Below the pieces are notes generated by a model, which was not told the DNA's origin, searched no databases, and saw only the letters and a program-made list of their open reading frames with translations. Below are positions 8,267 through 17,346 of a stretch of DNA of 64,000 nt, in pieces (positions within the stretch are counted from its first letter, which is position 1; each line of letters starts with the position of its first letter). Origin of the DNA: Actinomadura kijaniata NBRC 14229 (GTDB lineage: Bacteria; Actinomycetota; Actinomycetes; Streptosporangiales; Streptosporangiaceae); NCBI RefSeq assembly GCF_001552175.1, contig NZ_BCQR01000008.1, forward strand, positions 53,296-117,295, given 5' to 3'. The translations under genes were made by a program, and so were the position numbers.

Positions 8267-9565
8267 ATGGGCATCGCGTCACCCTCACGCCGCTCCTTCC
8301 TCTCCGCCGCCTCCGCGGGCGCGCTCGTGGCCGCGACCGGACCACTGCTCGGTGCCTGCGGGAACGACGGCGGCTCCGGGGCGGGCGGGAAGGTCACCCT
8401 GGAGTTCTGGAACATCGCCACCACCGAGCCGCAGAAGACCCAGTACCCCAAGGTCGTCCAGGCCTTCCAGGCGGCCAACCCCAACGTCACCGTCAGGATG
8501 ACCGCCCTGGAGAACGAGGCCTACAAGGCGAAGATGACGGCGCAGACCACCTCCGGGAAGCTGCCGGACATCTTCGTCTCCTGGGGCGGCGGCGTGCTGA
8601 AGCAGCAGGTCGAGGCCGGCCTGGTCGAGGACCTCACCCGGCGGGCCGCCGACCTGTCGGCCACCCTGAACCCGCTGTCGATGGAGGCCTACCGGTTCGA
8701 TGGCAGGCTCTACGGGATCCCGTACGACATGGGCATGGTCGGGTTCTGGTACAACAAGCGGCTCTTCGCCAAGGCGGGCGTCAAACAGCCCCCCGCCACC
8801 TGGTCGGCGTTCCTGGACGCCGTCCGCAGGCTCAAGGCCGCCGGCATCACCCCCATCGCGCTGGCGGGCAAGGAGAAGTGGCCCGGCCACTACTACTGGT
8901 CCTACCTGGCGATGAGGATCGGCGGCGGCGCGGTGTTCGAGCAGGCCGAGACGTCCAGGGACTTCTCCGCCCCGGTCTTCGTCGACGCCGGGCGGCGGCT
9001 GAAGGAGCTGGCCGACCTTCAGCCGTTCCAGCAGGGCTACCAGGGCGCCGGCTACCCGACGCCGGGCGGGCAGGCCGCCCTGATGGGCACCGGCCGCGCC
9101 GCCATGGAGCTCATGGGCCAGTGGGCACCCTCCGTGCAGGAGGACGCCGGCGGCGACCTCGGCGCCGACCTCGGCTTCTTCCCCTTCCCCACCGTCGAGG
9201 GCGGGAAGGGGACGCTCACCGAGGTGTTCGGCGGCGGCAACGGCCACGCCCTGCGCAAGGGCGCCCCCAAGGAGGCCATGGACTTCCTGAGGTTCTTCCT
9301 CAACGCCGAGAACGAGCGCATGTTCGTCTCCTCCGGCGCGTTCATGCCGGTGGTGAAGGGCGCCGAGAGCGCCATCACCGACCCCAACCGCAAGCAGGTG
9401 GCCCAGGCGATGACCGGGGCGACCGGCTTCCAGCTCTTCCTCGACCAGGCGTTCGCGCCCGCGGTCGGCCAGCAGGTCAACGACAGCGTCGCCGAGCTGA
9501 TCGCCGGCCGTGCCACGCCCGAACAGGTCACCCGGTCGATCACGCAGGCCGCCAGGACCCAGTGA
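8267..9565 (+). CDS. bxlE: sugar ABC transporter solute-binding lipoprotein (BxlE-like)
   Basis: A 432-residue extracellular binding protein of family 1. The N-terminus SRRSFL plus a hydrophobic stretch and lipobox LLGAC near residue 31 indicate a Tat-type signal and lipid anchoring outside the membrane. The body has the usual features: VTLEFWN start of the mature fold, DIFVSWGGG, and LYGIPYDMGMVGFWYNKRLFAKAG. The start is fixed by AGGAGG six bases upstream. It is the first of three genes, followed by two permeases and no ATPase, as in MsiK-dependent actinomycete systems. Divergence from a GH3/LacI pair supports xylobiose or xylo-oligosaccharides as ligand. Confidence 0.85.
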   Translation: MGIASPSRRSFLSAASAGALVAATGPLLGACGNDGGSGAGGKVTLEFWNIATTEPQKTQYPKVVQAFQAANPNVTVRMTALENEAYKAKMTAQTTSGKLPDIFVSWGGGVLKQQVEAGLVEDLTRRAADLSATLNPLSMEAYRFDGRLYGIPYDMGMVGFWYNKRLFAKAGVKQPPATWSAFLDAVRRLKAAGITPIALAGKEKWPGHYYWSYLAMRIGGGAVFEQAETSRDFSAPVFVDAGRRLKELADLQPFQQGYQGAGYPTPGGQAALMGTGRAAMELMGQWAPSVQEDAGGDLGADLGFFPFPTVEGGKGTLTEVFGGGNGHALRKGAPKEAMDFLRFFLNAENERMFVSSGAFMPVVKGAESAITDPNRKQVAQAMTGATGFQLFLDQAFAPAVGQQVNDSVAELIAGRATPEQVTRSITQAARTQ

Positions 9566-9623
9566 CGGCCGTGAGCGGAACGAGCCGACGGCACCGGCCG
9601 GGCCGGGAACGGGAGGAAGGACG

Positions 9624-10679
9624 ATGACCTCGGGACCGCCCGCGACACCGGGCGCCTCCGCACCGGCCACCTCGACCCCCGGAGCCCCACCCGGGGACGC
9701 GGCGGCCCCGGACGCGTCCACCCCGGACGCGTCCGGGGCGACCGTGCCCGCCCGGAGCGCCGCGCGGCCCCGACGGCTGCGCCGATGGCTGTCCAGCGCC
9801 TGGTTCCTGATCCCGGCCCTGGTGCTGTTCGCCCTGTTCGTGCTGCTGCCGATCGCGATCGCGGGGTACGCCGCCTTCTTCCGGTGGGGCGGGTTCGGGC
9901 CGCCGAGCGAGTTCGTCGGCCTGGACAACTTCACCCGGATGGCCGGCGACCCGATCTTCCGCGGCGACCTGTGGCGCGGGCTGGTGCTGGTCCTGCTGTC
10001 GCTGGTGCTGCAACTGCCGCTGGCCGTCGGCACCGCCGTGCTGCTCAACGGCCGCATGCGGGGCCGCGCCGTCTACCGGATGGTCTTCTTCGCGCCGTAC
10101 GTGCTGTCGGAGGTCGTCACCGGTGTGCTGTTCGGCATGATCTTCCTGCCGGGCGGCGGGCTCGCCGACCACCTGGTGGAAGACCTGCCGCTGCTGGGCG
10201 GGCTGGCGGGCCGCTGGTTCTCCGACCCCTCCACCGCCATGCCGACCCTGTTCCTGGTGATGACCTGGAAGTACTTCGGCTTCCACATGATGCTCTACCT
10301 GGCCGGGCTGCAGAGCATCCCCGGCGAGGTGCTGGAGGCGGCCTCGATCGACGGCGCCGGGGCCTGGCGGCGGTTCCGCCACATCGTCCTGCCGCTGCTG
10401 GGACCGACGCTGCGGATCAGCGTGTTCCTGTCGGTCATCGGCTCCATCCAGCTCTTCGACCTGGTCTGGGTGATCACCGCCGGCGGGCCGTCGCACTCCA
10501 CCGAGACGATGTCGATCACCATGTTCCAGTACGGGTTCAAGCGCTACCAGGTGGGCTACGCCAGTGCCATCAGCGTGGCCATGTTCGCCATCAGCCTGGT
10601 GTTCTCGCTGCTCTACCAGCGCTACGTCCTGCACCGCGACCTGCGCGGTGCCGTCACCGCCCCGGGAGCGCCCCGATGA
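9624..10679 (+). CDS. bxlF: sugar ABC transporter permease 1 (BxlF-like)
   Basis: A 351-residue permease of the MalF class with six membrane helices after an unusually long, disordered Pro/Ala/Thr-rich cytoplasmic N-terminus of about 55 residues. The EAA loop that docks the ATPase reads EAASIDGAGAWRRF. I chose ATG 9624 because AGGAAGGA lies a few bases upstream; the in-frame start at 9510 lies inside the binding-protein gene. Its stop overlaps the next start (ATGA), so the two permeases are translationally coupled. Confidence 0.85.
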   Translation: MTSGPPATPGASAPATSTPGAPPGDAAAPDASTPDASGATVPARSAARPRRLRRWLSSAWFLIPALVLFALFVLLPIAIAGYAAFFRWGGFGPPSEFVGLDNFTRMAGDPIFRGDLWRGLVLVLLSLVLQLPLAVGTAVLLNGRMRGRAVYRMVFFAPYVLSEVVTGVLFGMIFLPGGGLADHLVEDLPLLGGLAGRWFSDPSTAMPTLFLVMTWKYFGFHMMLYLAGLQSIPGEVLEAASIDGAGAWRRFRHIVLPLLGPTLRISVFLSVIGSIQLFDLVWVITAGGPSHSTETMSITMFQYGFKRYQVGYASAISVAMFAISLVFSLLYQRYVLHRDLRGAVTAPGAPR

Positions 10680-11557
10680 GCACCGCCGCCCAGAGCACCC
10701 CCGCCCCGGCGCCCTCCGCGCCATCACGCCGGCCGCGCCGGTGGACGGGGAGCCTCGCCCGGCACCTGACCGTCTGGGTGATCGGCGCGTTCATCGTCGT
10801 GCCGCTCGGCTACGCGGTGCTGTCGGGCTTCAAGAGCACCGGCGACCTGTCGCGCGACCCGTTCGGGCTGCCCTCGCCCTGGCGGGGGTCCAACTACACC
10901 GGCATCCTGACCTCGGACACGTTCTGGCGGCAGATCGCCAACAGCGCCGGGATCGCGATCGCCACCACGGCGCTGACCGTGGGGGTGTCGGCGATGGCGG
11001 CGTTCGCGTTCGCCCGCTACGCCTTCCGCGGCCGGGAGATGTTCTTCACCCTGTTCGCGATGGGGCTGATGTTCCCGTTCGCGGTGGCGGTGCTTCCCCT
11101 GTTCGTGCTGCTGAGAGCGTTCGGCCTGCTGGACAACCCGCTGGGCGTGGTGCTGCCGCAGGCGGCGTTCGGCCTGCCCATGACGATCATCATCCTGCGC
11201 GGGTTCTTCCGGACGATCCCCGCCGAGCTGGAGGAGGCCGCCACCATGGACGGCTGCGGCCGGTTCGGGTTCTTCTGGCGGATCCTGCTGCCCATGGCGC
11301 GCCCGGCGCTCGGCACCGTGGCGGTGCTGGCCACCGTCACGAGCTGGAACAACTTCTTCCTCCCGCTGCTGGTGCTCAGCCAGCCCCGCTGGCAGACGAT
11401 CCCGGTCGGCGTCCAGCAGTTCCAGGGCCAGTACGCCACCGACTACGCGCTCGTCCTCGCCTACATCGTGCTGGCGATGGTGCCAGCCCTGGCCTTCTAC
11501 GCGGTGGCCGAACGCCAGCTCATCAGCGGCCTCACCGCCGGCGCGACCAAGGGCTGA
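10676..11557 (+). CDS. bxlG: sugar ABC transporter permease 2 (BxlG-like)
   Basis: A 293-residue MalG-class permease with six predicted helices and the EAA loop EEAATMDGCGRFGFFWRI. The start overlaps the stop of permease 1 by four bases. It ends the operon; no ATP-binding gene follows, so an ATPase from elsewhere is needed. The MsiK/SugC-type ATPase at 30.5 kb is the only candidate in this window. Confidence 0.85.
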   Translation: MSTAAQSTPAPAPSAPSRRPRRWTGSLARHLTVWVIGAFIVVPLGYAVLSGFKSTGDLSRDPFGLPSPWRGSNYTGILTSDTFWRQIANSAGIAIATTALTVGVSAMAAFAFARYAFRGREMFFTLFAMGLMFPFAVAVLPLFVLLRAFGLLDNPLGVVLPQAAFGLPMTIIILRGFFRTIPAELEEAATMDGCGRFGFFWRILLPMARPALGTVAVLATVTSWNNFFLPLLVLSQPRWQTIPVGVQQFQGQYATDYALVLAYIVLAMVPALAFYAVAERQLISGLTAGATKG

Positions 11558-11820
11558 CTCCGCCTGCGGGCACCGTCAGAGCGTGCGCGGCCACTCCCTG
11601 GTCCGGCACCCGCGGCTCCCCTCCCGGCTGACGGGCCGCACGTGGAGCCGCGGGAGGTGCTGGAGGACCGCATCCAGCGCGAGGCCCACCACTACCGCGG
11701 CCGGGTTGAGGAGGACCTGACGGAACCGGTGCCGACGAGACCTTTCCAATTGGCTCCAACGTGGGAGGTCGACCACACGAGCGATGGTTCTCCGCACAGC
11801 GTCAGCTTCGCTGGAGCAGC
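11558..11820. other. gene-poor stretch between ABC operon and xylanase terminator
   Basis: No convincing gene. A minus-strand frame (11869 down to 11576) encodes a 97-residue peptide whose middle (LLNPAAVVVGLALDAVLQHLPRL) looks protein-like, but its N-terminus runs through the terminator repeat and it has no ribosome site. The bases around 11740-11790 are clearly less GC-rich than the flanking genes, which would fit decayed or foreign DNA. Confidence 0.35.
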
Positions 11821-11884
11821 GAGGCGGGCGGCTCGGTGGTTGACGGCTCGGTGGTTGACGGCTCACCACCGAGCCGCCCGCCTC
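11821..11884. terminator. large terminator with a duplicated arm
   Basis: A perfect 20-bp stem (11821-11840 with 11865-11884) spans a 24-base loop. The loop contains a second copy of part of the left arm: GGCTCGGTGGTTGAC occurs at 11830-11844 and again at 11845-11859. The inner copy can instead form an 11-bp stem with a 9-base loop, so two alternative hairpins share one right arm. It lies downstream of the xylanase (minus strand) and of the ABC operon (plus strand). Confidence 0.75.
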
Positions 11885-11938
11885 GACCTTGATCGGCTCA
11901 CCGCGGGGATCGTGCCGTCGCCCGGTTCGCGGTGGGGG

Positions 11939-13459
<1,521 letters not shown>

Positions 13460-13465
13460 TCAGTG

Positions 13466-13479
13466 TGTGAGCGCCTACA
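13466..13479. promoter_or_regulatory. GCGC-centred operator-like element, xylanase side
   Basis: TGTGAGCGCCTACA matches the perfect TGTTAGCGCTAACA site at 13676-13689 in 11 of 14 positions and lies just downstream of the minus-strand TTGACA hexamer, over the expected -10 region of the xylanase promoter. Confidence 0.45.
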
Positions 13480-13560
13480 GATCCTGTCAATAGTCGTGAA
13501 ATATTCCAGCGCGTGTTTCCAGTCGCCGGGTGACGCAGGCGTTCTATCAGCCGGTTTGTG

Positions 13561-13577
13561 TTCGAAAACTTTTCGAA
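13561..13577. promoter_or_regulatory. perfect 17-bp palindrome TTCGAAAACTTTTCGAA
   Basis: Two TTCGAA boxes eleven bases apart form a perfect palindrome around one central base (CGAA-N5-TTCG). The same box type is clustered upstream of the ABC operon, so the LacI-type repressor may coordinate uptake and the extracellular enzymes. Confidence 0.55.
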
Positions 13578-13589
13578 GGTCCGGGGCCC

Positions 13590-13617
13590 TTGACGATGCC
13601 GCTTCGCCTCGTATTTA
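13590..13617 (+). promoter_or_regulatory. promoter of the arabinofuranosidase gene
   Basis: TTGACG and TATTTA are spaced by 16 bases, putting the transcript start near 13624 and leaving a roughly 90-base leader that contains the palindromic operator. Confidence 0.5.
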
Positions 13618-13674
13618 CTCCGGCCACCACCACCTCCCGATCACCGATGGAGAGAGGGCCTCATCCGACGCAGA

Positions 13675-13690
13675 ATGTTAGCGCTAACAT
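13675..13690. promoter_or_regulatory. perfect 16-bp LacI-type operator ATGTTAGCGCTAACAT
   Basis: A perfect palindrome with a central GCGC, as typical of LacI-family operators. It lies between the predicted transcript start and the ribosome site of the GH62 gene, so a bound repressor would block elongation. Its sequence differs from the TTCGAA boxes and may belong to a second regulator. Confidence 0.7.
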
Positions 13691-13716
13691 CCAGGTCGAA
13701 CGGAAGGAAGTACTTC

Positions 13717-15156
13717 ATGTTGAGGATCGGTGCGATCCTGGCATCGCTCCTGCTGTCGGCGTCCTTGTCCGTAACCAACACCCAGAACGCCGAGGCTGCG
13801 ACAGTGGATGTGGACAAGTGGTACGTCCTGGTCAACCGCAACAGCGGCAAGGCCCTGGACGTCCACAACCTGGCGACCAACGACGGCGCCCGCATCACCC
13901 AGTGGACCAGGAACGACCAGAACCAGCAGCAGTGGCGGTTCGTCGACGCCGGCGGCGGTTACTACCGCGTCCAGTCCCGCCACTCCGGCAAGGTGCTGGA
14001 CGTCCACAACTTCTCCACCGCCAACGGCGGCCCGATCGTCCAGTGGGCCGACCTGAACGGCGCCAACCAGCAGTGGAGGCTGGCCGACAGCCCGGGTGGC
14101 CACGTGCGGCTCATCTCACGCCACAGCGGCAAGGCCCTCGAAGCGCAGGGCGCCTCCACCGCCGACAACGCGAACATCGTCCAGTACGACGACTGGGGCG
14201 GCGCCAACCAGCAGTGGCAGCTCGTCCAGGTCGGCGGTCCCACTCCGACGTGCGACCTTCCGTCGACATACCGCTGGACGTCAACGGGCCCGCTGGCGCA
14301 GCCCAGGCCGGGGTGGGTCTCGCTCAAGGACTTCACCGTCGCCCCGTACGGCGGTAGGCATCTCGTCTATGCGACGACGCACGACACGGGGACGAGATGG
14401 GGTTCGATGAACTTCGGCCTGTTCACCAACTGGTCGGAGATGTCCTCGGCCGGCCAGAACGCGATGACGAATTCCGCCGTCGCGCCCACGCTCTTCTACT
14501 TCGCACCGAAGAATATCTGGGTGCTCGCCTACCAGTGGGGGAGAAGCGCCTTCTCCTACCGGACGTCGAGCGACCCCACCAACCCGAATGGCTGGTCATC
14601 AGAGCAGGTGCTCTTCTCCGGAAGCATCACCGGCTCCGGAACGGGGCCCATCGACCAGACGGTCATCGGCGACAGCACGAACATGTACCTTTTCTTCGCC
14701 GGTGACAATGGCAAGATCTACCGGGCCAGCATGCCGATCGGGAACTTCCCGGGCAGTTTCGGAACGACCTCTACAGTGATCATGAGCGATACGACGAACA
14801 ACCTGTTCGAAGCCGTTCAGGTCTACAAACTCCAGGGCCAGAACCGCTACCTCATGCTCGTCGAGGCGATCGGCTCGCAGGGCCGTTACTTCCGCTCGTT
14901 CACGGCGACCAGCCTGAACGGTTCGTGGACACCGCAGGCCGCGACCGAGGCCAACCCCTTCGCCGGCAAGGCCAACAGTGGCGCCACCTGGACCAACGAC
15001 ATCAGCCATGGCGAACTGATCCGCACCAGCGCCGACCAGACCTTCACCGTCGATCCCTGCAATCTGCAGTTCCTCTACCAGGGGCGCAGCCCCAACTCCG
15101 GCGGCGACTACGGCCTCCTGCCCTACCGGCCGGGTCTGCTGACGTTGCAGCGCTGA
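13717..15156 (+). CDS. abfB: secreted GH62 alpha-L-arabinofuranosidase with N-terminal CBM13
   Basis: A 479-residue secreted enzyme. Residues 1-28 are a signal peptide ending NAEAA; about 33-172 form a CBM13 trefoil with three QxW repeats; the GH62 five-bladed propeller starts at CDLPSTYRW (about 179). Catalytic residues by family comparison are Asp205 ([10 protein letters not shown]), Asp313 (GPIDQT) and Glu365 ([10 protein letters not shown]); most relatives I recall have EAPQVY, so Val367 is a small oddity. It removes arabinose from arabinoxylan. I chose ATG 13717 because GGAAGGAAG precedes it; an ATG at 13676 lies inside the operator. The name follows Streptomyces AbfB. Confidence 0.92.
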   Translation: MLRIGAILASLLLSASLSVTNTQNAEAATVDVDKWYVLVNRNSGKALDVHNLATNDGARITQWTRNDQNQQQWRFVDAGGGYYRVQSRHSGKVLDVHNFSTANGGPIVQWADLNGANQQWRLADSPGGHVRLISRHSGKALEAQGASTADNANIVQYDDWGGANQQWQLVQVGGPTPTCDLPSTYRWTSTGPLAQPRPGWVSLKDFTVAPYGGRHLVYATTHDTGTRWGSMNFGLFTNWSEMSSAGQNAMTNSAVAPTLFYFAPKNIWVLAYQWGRSAFSYRTSSDPTNPNGWSSEQVLFSGSITGSGTGPIDQTVIGDSTNMYLFFAGDNGKIYRASMPIGNFPGSFGTTSTVIMSDTTNNLFEAVQVYKLQGQNRYLMLVEAIGSQGRYFRSFTATSLNGSWTPQAATEANPFAGKANSGATWTNDISHGELIRTSADQTFTVDPCNLQFLYQGRSPNSGGDYGLLPYRPGLLTLQR

Positions 15157-15169
15157 CGGCGTGACACAG

Positions 15170-15200
15170 GTCCATGGGGTGGCCGGCCCACCCCATGGAC
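15170..15200. terminator. terminator after the arabinofuranosidase gene
   Basis: A perfect 13-bp stem (GTCCATGGGGTGG with its complement) with a 5-base loop, 14 bases past the stop codon. It sits immediately before the right-hand copy of the junction repeat. Confidence 0.75.
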
Positions 15201-15216
15201 CGGGCCCACCCGCGGT

Positions 15217-15290
15217 CGGCGTGGTGGGCCCGGTGCTGTTCGGCCGCCTGGGGGAGACCGGCGGCCACTTCCCTGGCATTGTGCCGTTCG
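15217..15290 (+). pseudogene. fragment of an MFS transporter 3' end (junction repeat A, right copy)
   Basis: The frame reads VVGPVLFGRLGETGGHFPG, which corresponds to VVGPVLFGRLVETG plus GYFLG of the intact MFS gene, with seven codons (DPAAVAG) missing. The first 47 bases are identical to 4240-4286 except one. No start codon or upstream transporter sequence is present; the fragment directly follows the terminator hairpin. It is a relic, not a gene. Confidence 0.75.
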
Positions 15291-15324
15291 TTAATCACTT
15301 GTCCGGTGTTCCGGGCCGGGACTA

Positions 15325-15363
15325 CCGTGCCGCAGTGGATCTCTTCTCGCGTTCATGGGCGGC
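15325..15363 (+). repeat. right copy of junction repeat B (intact gene start)
   Basis: Matches 4474-4512 at 33 of 39 positions, five of the six differences being transitions. Here it covers the promoter edge and the first ten codons of the intact maleylpyruvate-isomerase-family gene. Confidence 0.65.
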
Positions 15364-15991
15364 TTTGCGCACGGCGGTCGCCGAACTTCCGGACGAGTAC
15401 TTCGAACGGCCCTCCGGCTGCACCGGCTGGCTGGTGCGCGACCTGGTGTGCCACCTGGTCATCGACGCCCAGGACGTCCTGATCACCCTGGTCACCCCCG
15501 CCGACACCGAACCGACCGTGGACGCGGCCGGCTACTGGAGCCTCCTTGACGAACCCCCGACCGGCGACGACCCGCTCGACGCGCTGATCCCGCGGCTGGC
15601 CGCCGCCTACGGCGAGCCGCGGTGGCTGAAGTTCCACCTCGACGACGTCGGCTCCGCCGCGGGCCGCGCCGCCGAGCTCGCCGACCCCGCCGCCCGCGTC
15701 AGCACCCAGGACATGGTGCTGACCGTCGGCGACTACCTGTCGGCGTACGTGCTCGAATGGACGCTGCACCACCTCGACCTGATCGCGCACCTGCCGTCGG
15801 CCGCCGACCCGCCCGCCGAGACCCTCGCGGCGGCGCGCGCCGCGCTGGAGAAGATCGCCGGAAGCCCGTTCCCCGCCTCGTTCTCCGACGCCGACGCGCT
15901 GTTGGTCGGCACCGGACGCCGCGCACCGGCCGACGCGGAGAAGGCCGCGCTGAGCGACTTCCCCGCCAAGCTCCCCCTCATCCTCGGCTGA
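15335..15991 (+). CDS. maleylpyruvate isomerase N-terminal / DinB-like protein
   Basis: A 218-residue protein of the mycothiol-dependent maleylpyruvate isomerase N-terminal superfamily (DinB-like four-helix bundle). It opens with the family pattern LFSRSWAALRTAVAELPDEYFERPSGCTGWLVRDLVCHLVIDA; the metal-binding histidines would be those in VCHLV and in LEWTLHHLDLIAHL. Its reaction is unknown. I chose GTG 15335: TACCGT ends five bases upstream and TTGTCC lies 19 bases before that, so the gene is probably leaderless. The duplicated but broken start at 4.48 kb suggests that it once stood next to the MFS gene. Confidence 0.75.
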   Translation: MDLFSRSWAALRTAVAELPDEYFERPSGCTGWLVRDLVCHLVIDAQDVLITLVTPADTEPTVDAAGYWSLLDEPPTGDDPLDALIPRLAAAYGEPRWLKFHLDDVGSAAGRAAELADPAARVSTQDMVLTVGDYLSAYVLEWTLHHLDLIAHLPSAADPPAETLAAARAALEKIAGSPFPASFSDADALLVGTGRRAPADAEKAALSDFPAKLPLILG

Positions 15992-16128
15992 TCCTCGGCC
16001 GCACGGACGTGACCGGCCTTCTGTCCCGGCGGTGGCGTGAAGGCGGCGCCCCGAGCCGGGCGGCCAGCGCCTCGGGCGCACGTCCGGCCGGAGGGGGAGG
16101 TGTGCGGGAACCCGTTATGCAACATTGA

Positions 16129-16147
16129 TGTACAACGCTGTTACACA
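16129..16147. promoter_or_regulatory. imperfect inverted repeat over the DUF3237 gene's promoter
   Basis: TGTACAAC-GCT-GTTACACA has six of eight arm positions paired. It overlaps TTACAC (16141-16146), which stands 17 bases before TAGCCT (16164-16169) and could be the -35 element. Confidence 0.3.
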
Positions 16148-16175
16148 TCCGCCGGTTTCCCGCTAGCCTGCGGTC

Positions 16176-16655
16176 ATGCCCGGCATCCGCGAGTCCGCGT
16201 TCGCTCCCGCCCTGACCTTCGCCTTCGAGATCCGCGCCCGCCTGGCCCCGACCCTGCACGTCGGGCACGGCGAGGGCGAGAGGACCGAGTTCACCCCCAT
16301 CACCGGCGGCACGGTCGACGGCCCGCTGCTGCGCGGGACCGTCCTTCCCGGTGGCGGCGACTGGTCCAGCACCCGTGGCCGCGTCTGCGAGCTCGACGCC
16401 CGCTACCTCCTCCAGGCGGAGGACGGCGCGGTCATCGACATCGTCAACCGGGGCTACTACCACGAGGGCGCCGACAGCCCCGACCAGCACGACGGCGACC
16501 TGCGGGTGACCGAGACGGGGGTGTACTACCGCACCTCGCCCACCTTCCGCACCGACGCCCCGGCGCATCGGTGGCTCGCCGAAACCGTCTTCGTCGGCCT
16601 GGCGCGCGAGGTGGAGGCCGACGTCGTCGCCATCCGCATGTACGCCCTCGCCTGA
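16176..16655 (+). CDS. DUF3237-family protein
   Basis: A 159-residue soluble protein with the DUF3237 pattern: PALTFAFEIRARLAPTLHVG at the start, ITGGTVDGPLLRGTVLPGGGDW, and YLLQAEDGAVIDIVNRGYY. The fold is a small beta barrel and the family's activity is unknown, although some members lie in hydroxy-acid or lyase pathways. No ribosome site is present; TAGCCT ends six bases before the ATG, so it is probably leaderless. Neighbours (SnoaL-like protein, hydrolases) suggest small-molecule metabolism without fixing a substrate. Confidence 0.75.
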   Translation: MPGIRESAFAPALTFAFEIRARLAPTLHVGHGEGERTEFTPITGGTVDGPLLRGTVLPGGGDWSSTRGRVCELDARYLLQAEDGAVIDIVNRGYYHEGADSPDQHDGDLRVTETGVYYRTSPTFRTDAPAHRWLAETVFVGLAREVEADVVAIRMYALA

Positions 16656-16715
16656 CGTTCGCGGCGAACCGGCGTCCGGCTGGTCTCGTGCCCGCTCCGC
16701 CGGTACGGTCGCCGC

Positions 16716-17150
16716 ATGAGCGATGGCAAGGTCCGGAGCGCCCTGCGGGACCTGGTCCACCGGTACGCCTCCGGGCTCGACCGGCGGCGGCCCGAGGTCG
16801 TCGCGGGCCTGTTCACCGAGGACGGCGAGCTGGTCGTCCACGAACGCGACGCCCCGCCGCGCGTCTACCGGGGCCGCGCCGAGATCGCCGAGGCGACCGC
16901 CGCCCTCGACCGCTTCGCGGTGACCCACCACCTGGTCGGCAACCACCTGCCCGACCTGACCCGCGACCCGCCGACCGCCGAGACCTACTGCGACGCGCGC
17001 CACGTCTACGAGACCCCGCGGGGGCCGCGCGTCTTCGTCATGGTCGCCCGCTACCTCGACACCTTCGCCCGCGACGGCGACGCCTGGCTGTTCGCGTCCC
17101 GGCACATCCACGTGGACTGGACCGAGGACCGCCCCCTCGTCCAGGACTAG
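16716..17150 (+). CDS. SnoaL/NTF2-like protein
   Basis: A 144-residue cone-shaped alpha+beta protein of the SnoaL-like superfamily (LRDLVHRYASGLDRRRPEVVAGLFTEDGEL at the start, AWLFASRHIHVDW at the end). Such proteins act as isomerases, cyclases or dehydratases, or only bind ligands; the conserved His/Asp pocket is present (TDRF-type Asp in FTEDGE, HHL in the middle) but specificity is unknown. TACGGT ends six bases before the ATG, again a leaderless pattern. The last bases overlap the stop codon of a decayed gene on the other strand. Confidence 0.75.
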   Translation: MSDGKVRSALRDLVHRYASGLDRRRPEVVAGLFTEDGELVVHERDAPPRVYRGRAEIAEATAALDRFAVTHHLVGNHLPDLTRDPPTAETYCDARHVYETPRGPRVFVMVARYLDTFARDGDAWLFASRHIHVDWTEDRPLVQD

Positions 17151-17313
17151 AACGCCCCGGCGCCCGGCACGGTCACCACCGCGGGGTGGGCCACCAGGTC
17201 GTGGTGCCAGCCGGGGCGGCGGCCCACCGTGTGCAGGATCAGCGCGTCCCCGTGAAGTGGCCGCGACCTCGGCGGATCCTGCGGTTGACACGGGCGTTCA
17301 TCGTGCGCTGCAT
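17147..17313 (-). pseudogene. remnant of a deazaflavin-dependent (DDN-type) nitroreductase
   Basis: From the ATG at 17313 one frame reads MQRTMNARVNRRIRRGRG and soon stops; the adjacent frame then reads DALILHTVGRRPGWHHDLVAHPAVVTV to a stop at 17147. These are the N-terminal helix, the ALILHTVGRRSG strand and the PxWYHNLVAHPEVTV segment of F420-dependent DDN-family proteins, in order but with a frameshift and the central region deleted. Non-functional. Confidence 0.65.
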
Positions 17314-17346
17314 CCAGCGGGACACCGGTCCGGGCGGGTCGCGGGG

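Noticed and set aside
11576..11869. 97-codon minus-strand frame
   Set aside because: Its N-terminus is encoded by the terminator repeat and there is no ribosome site; kept only as an unexplained segment.
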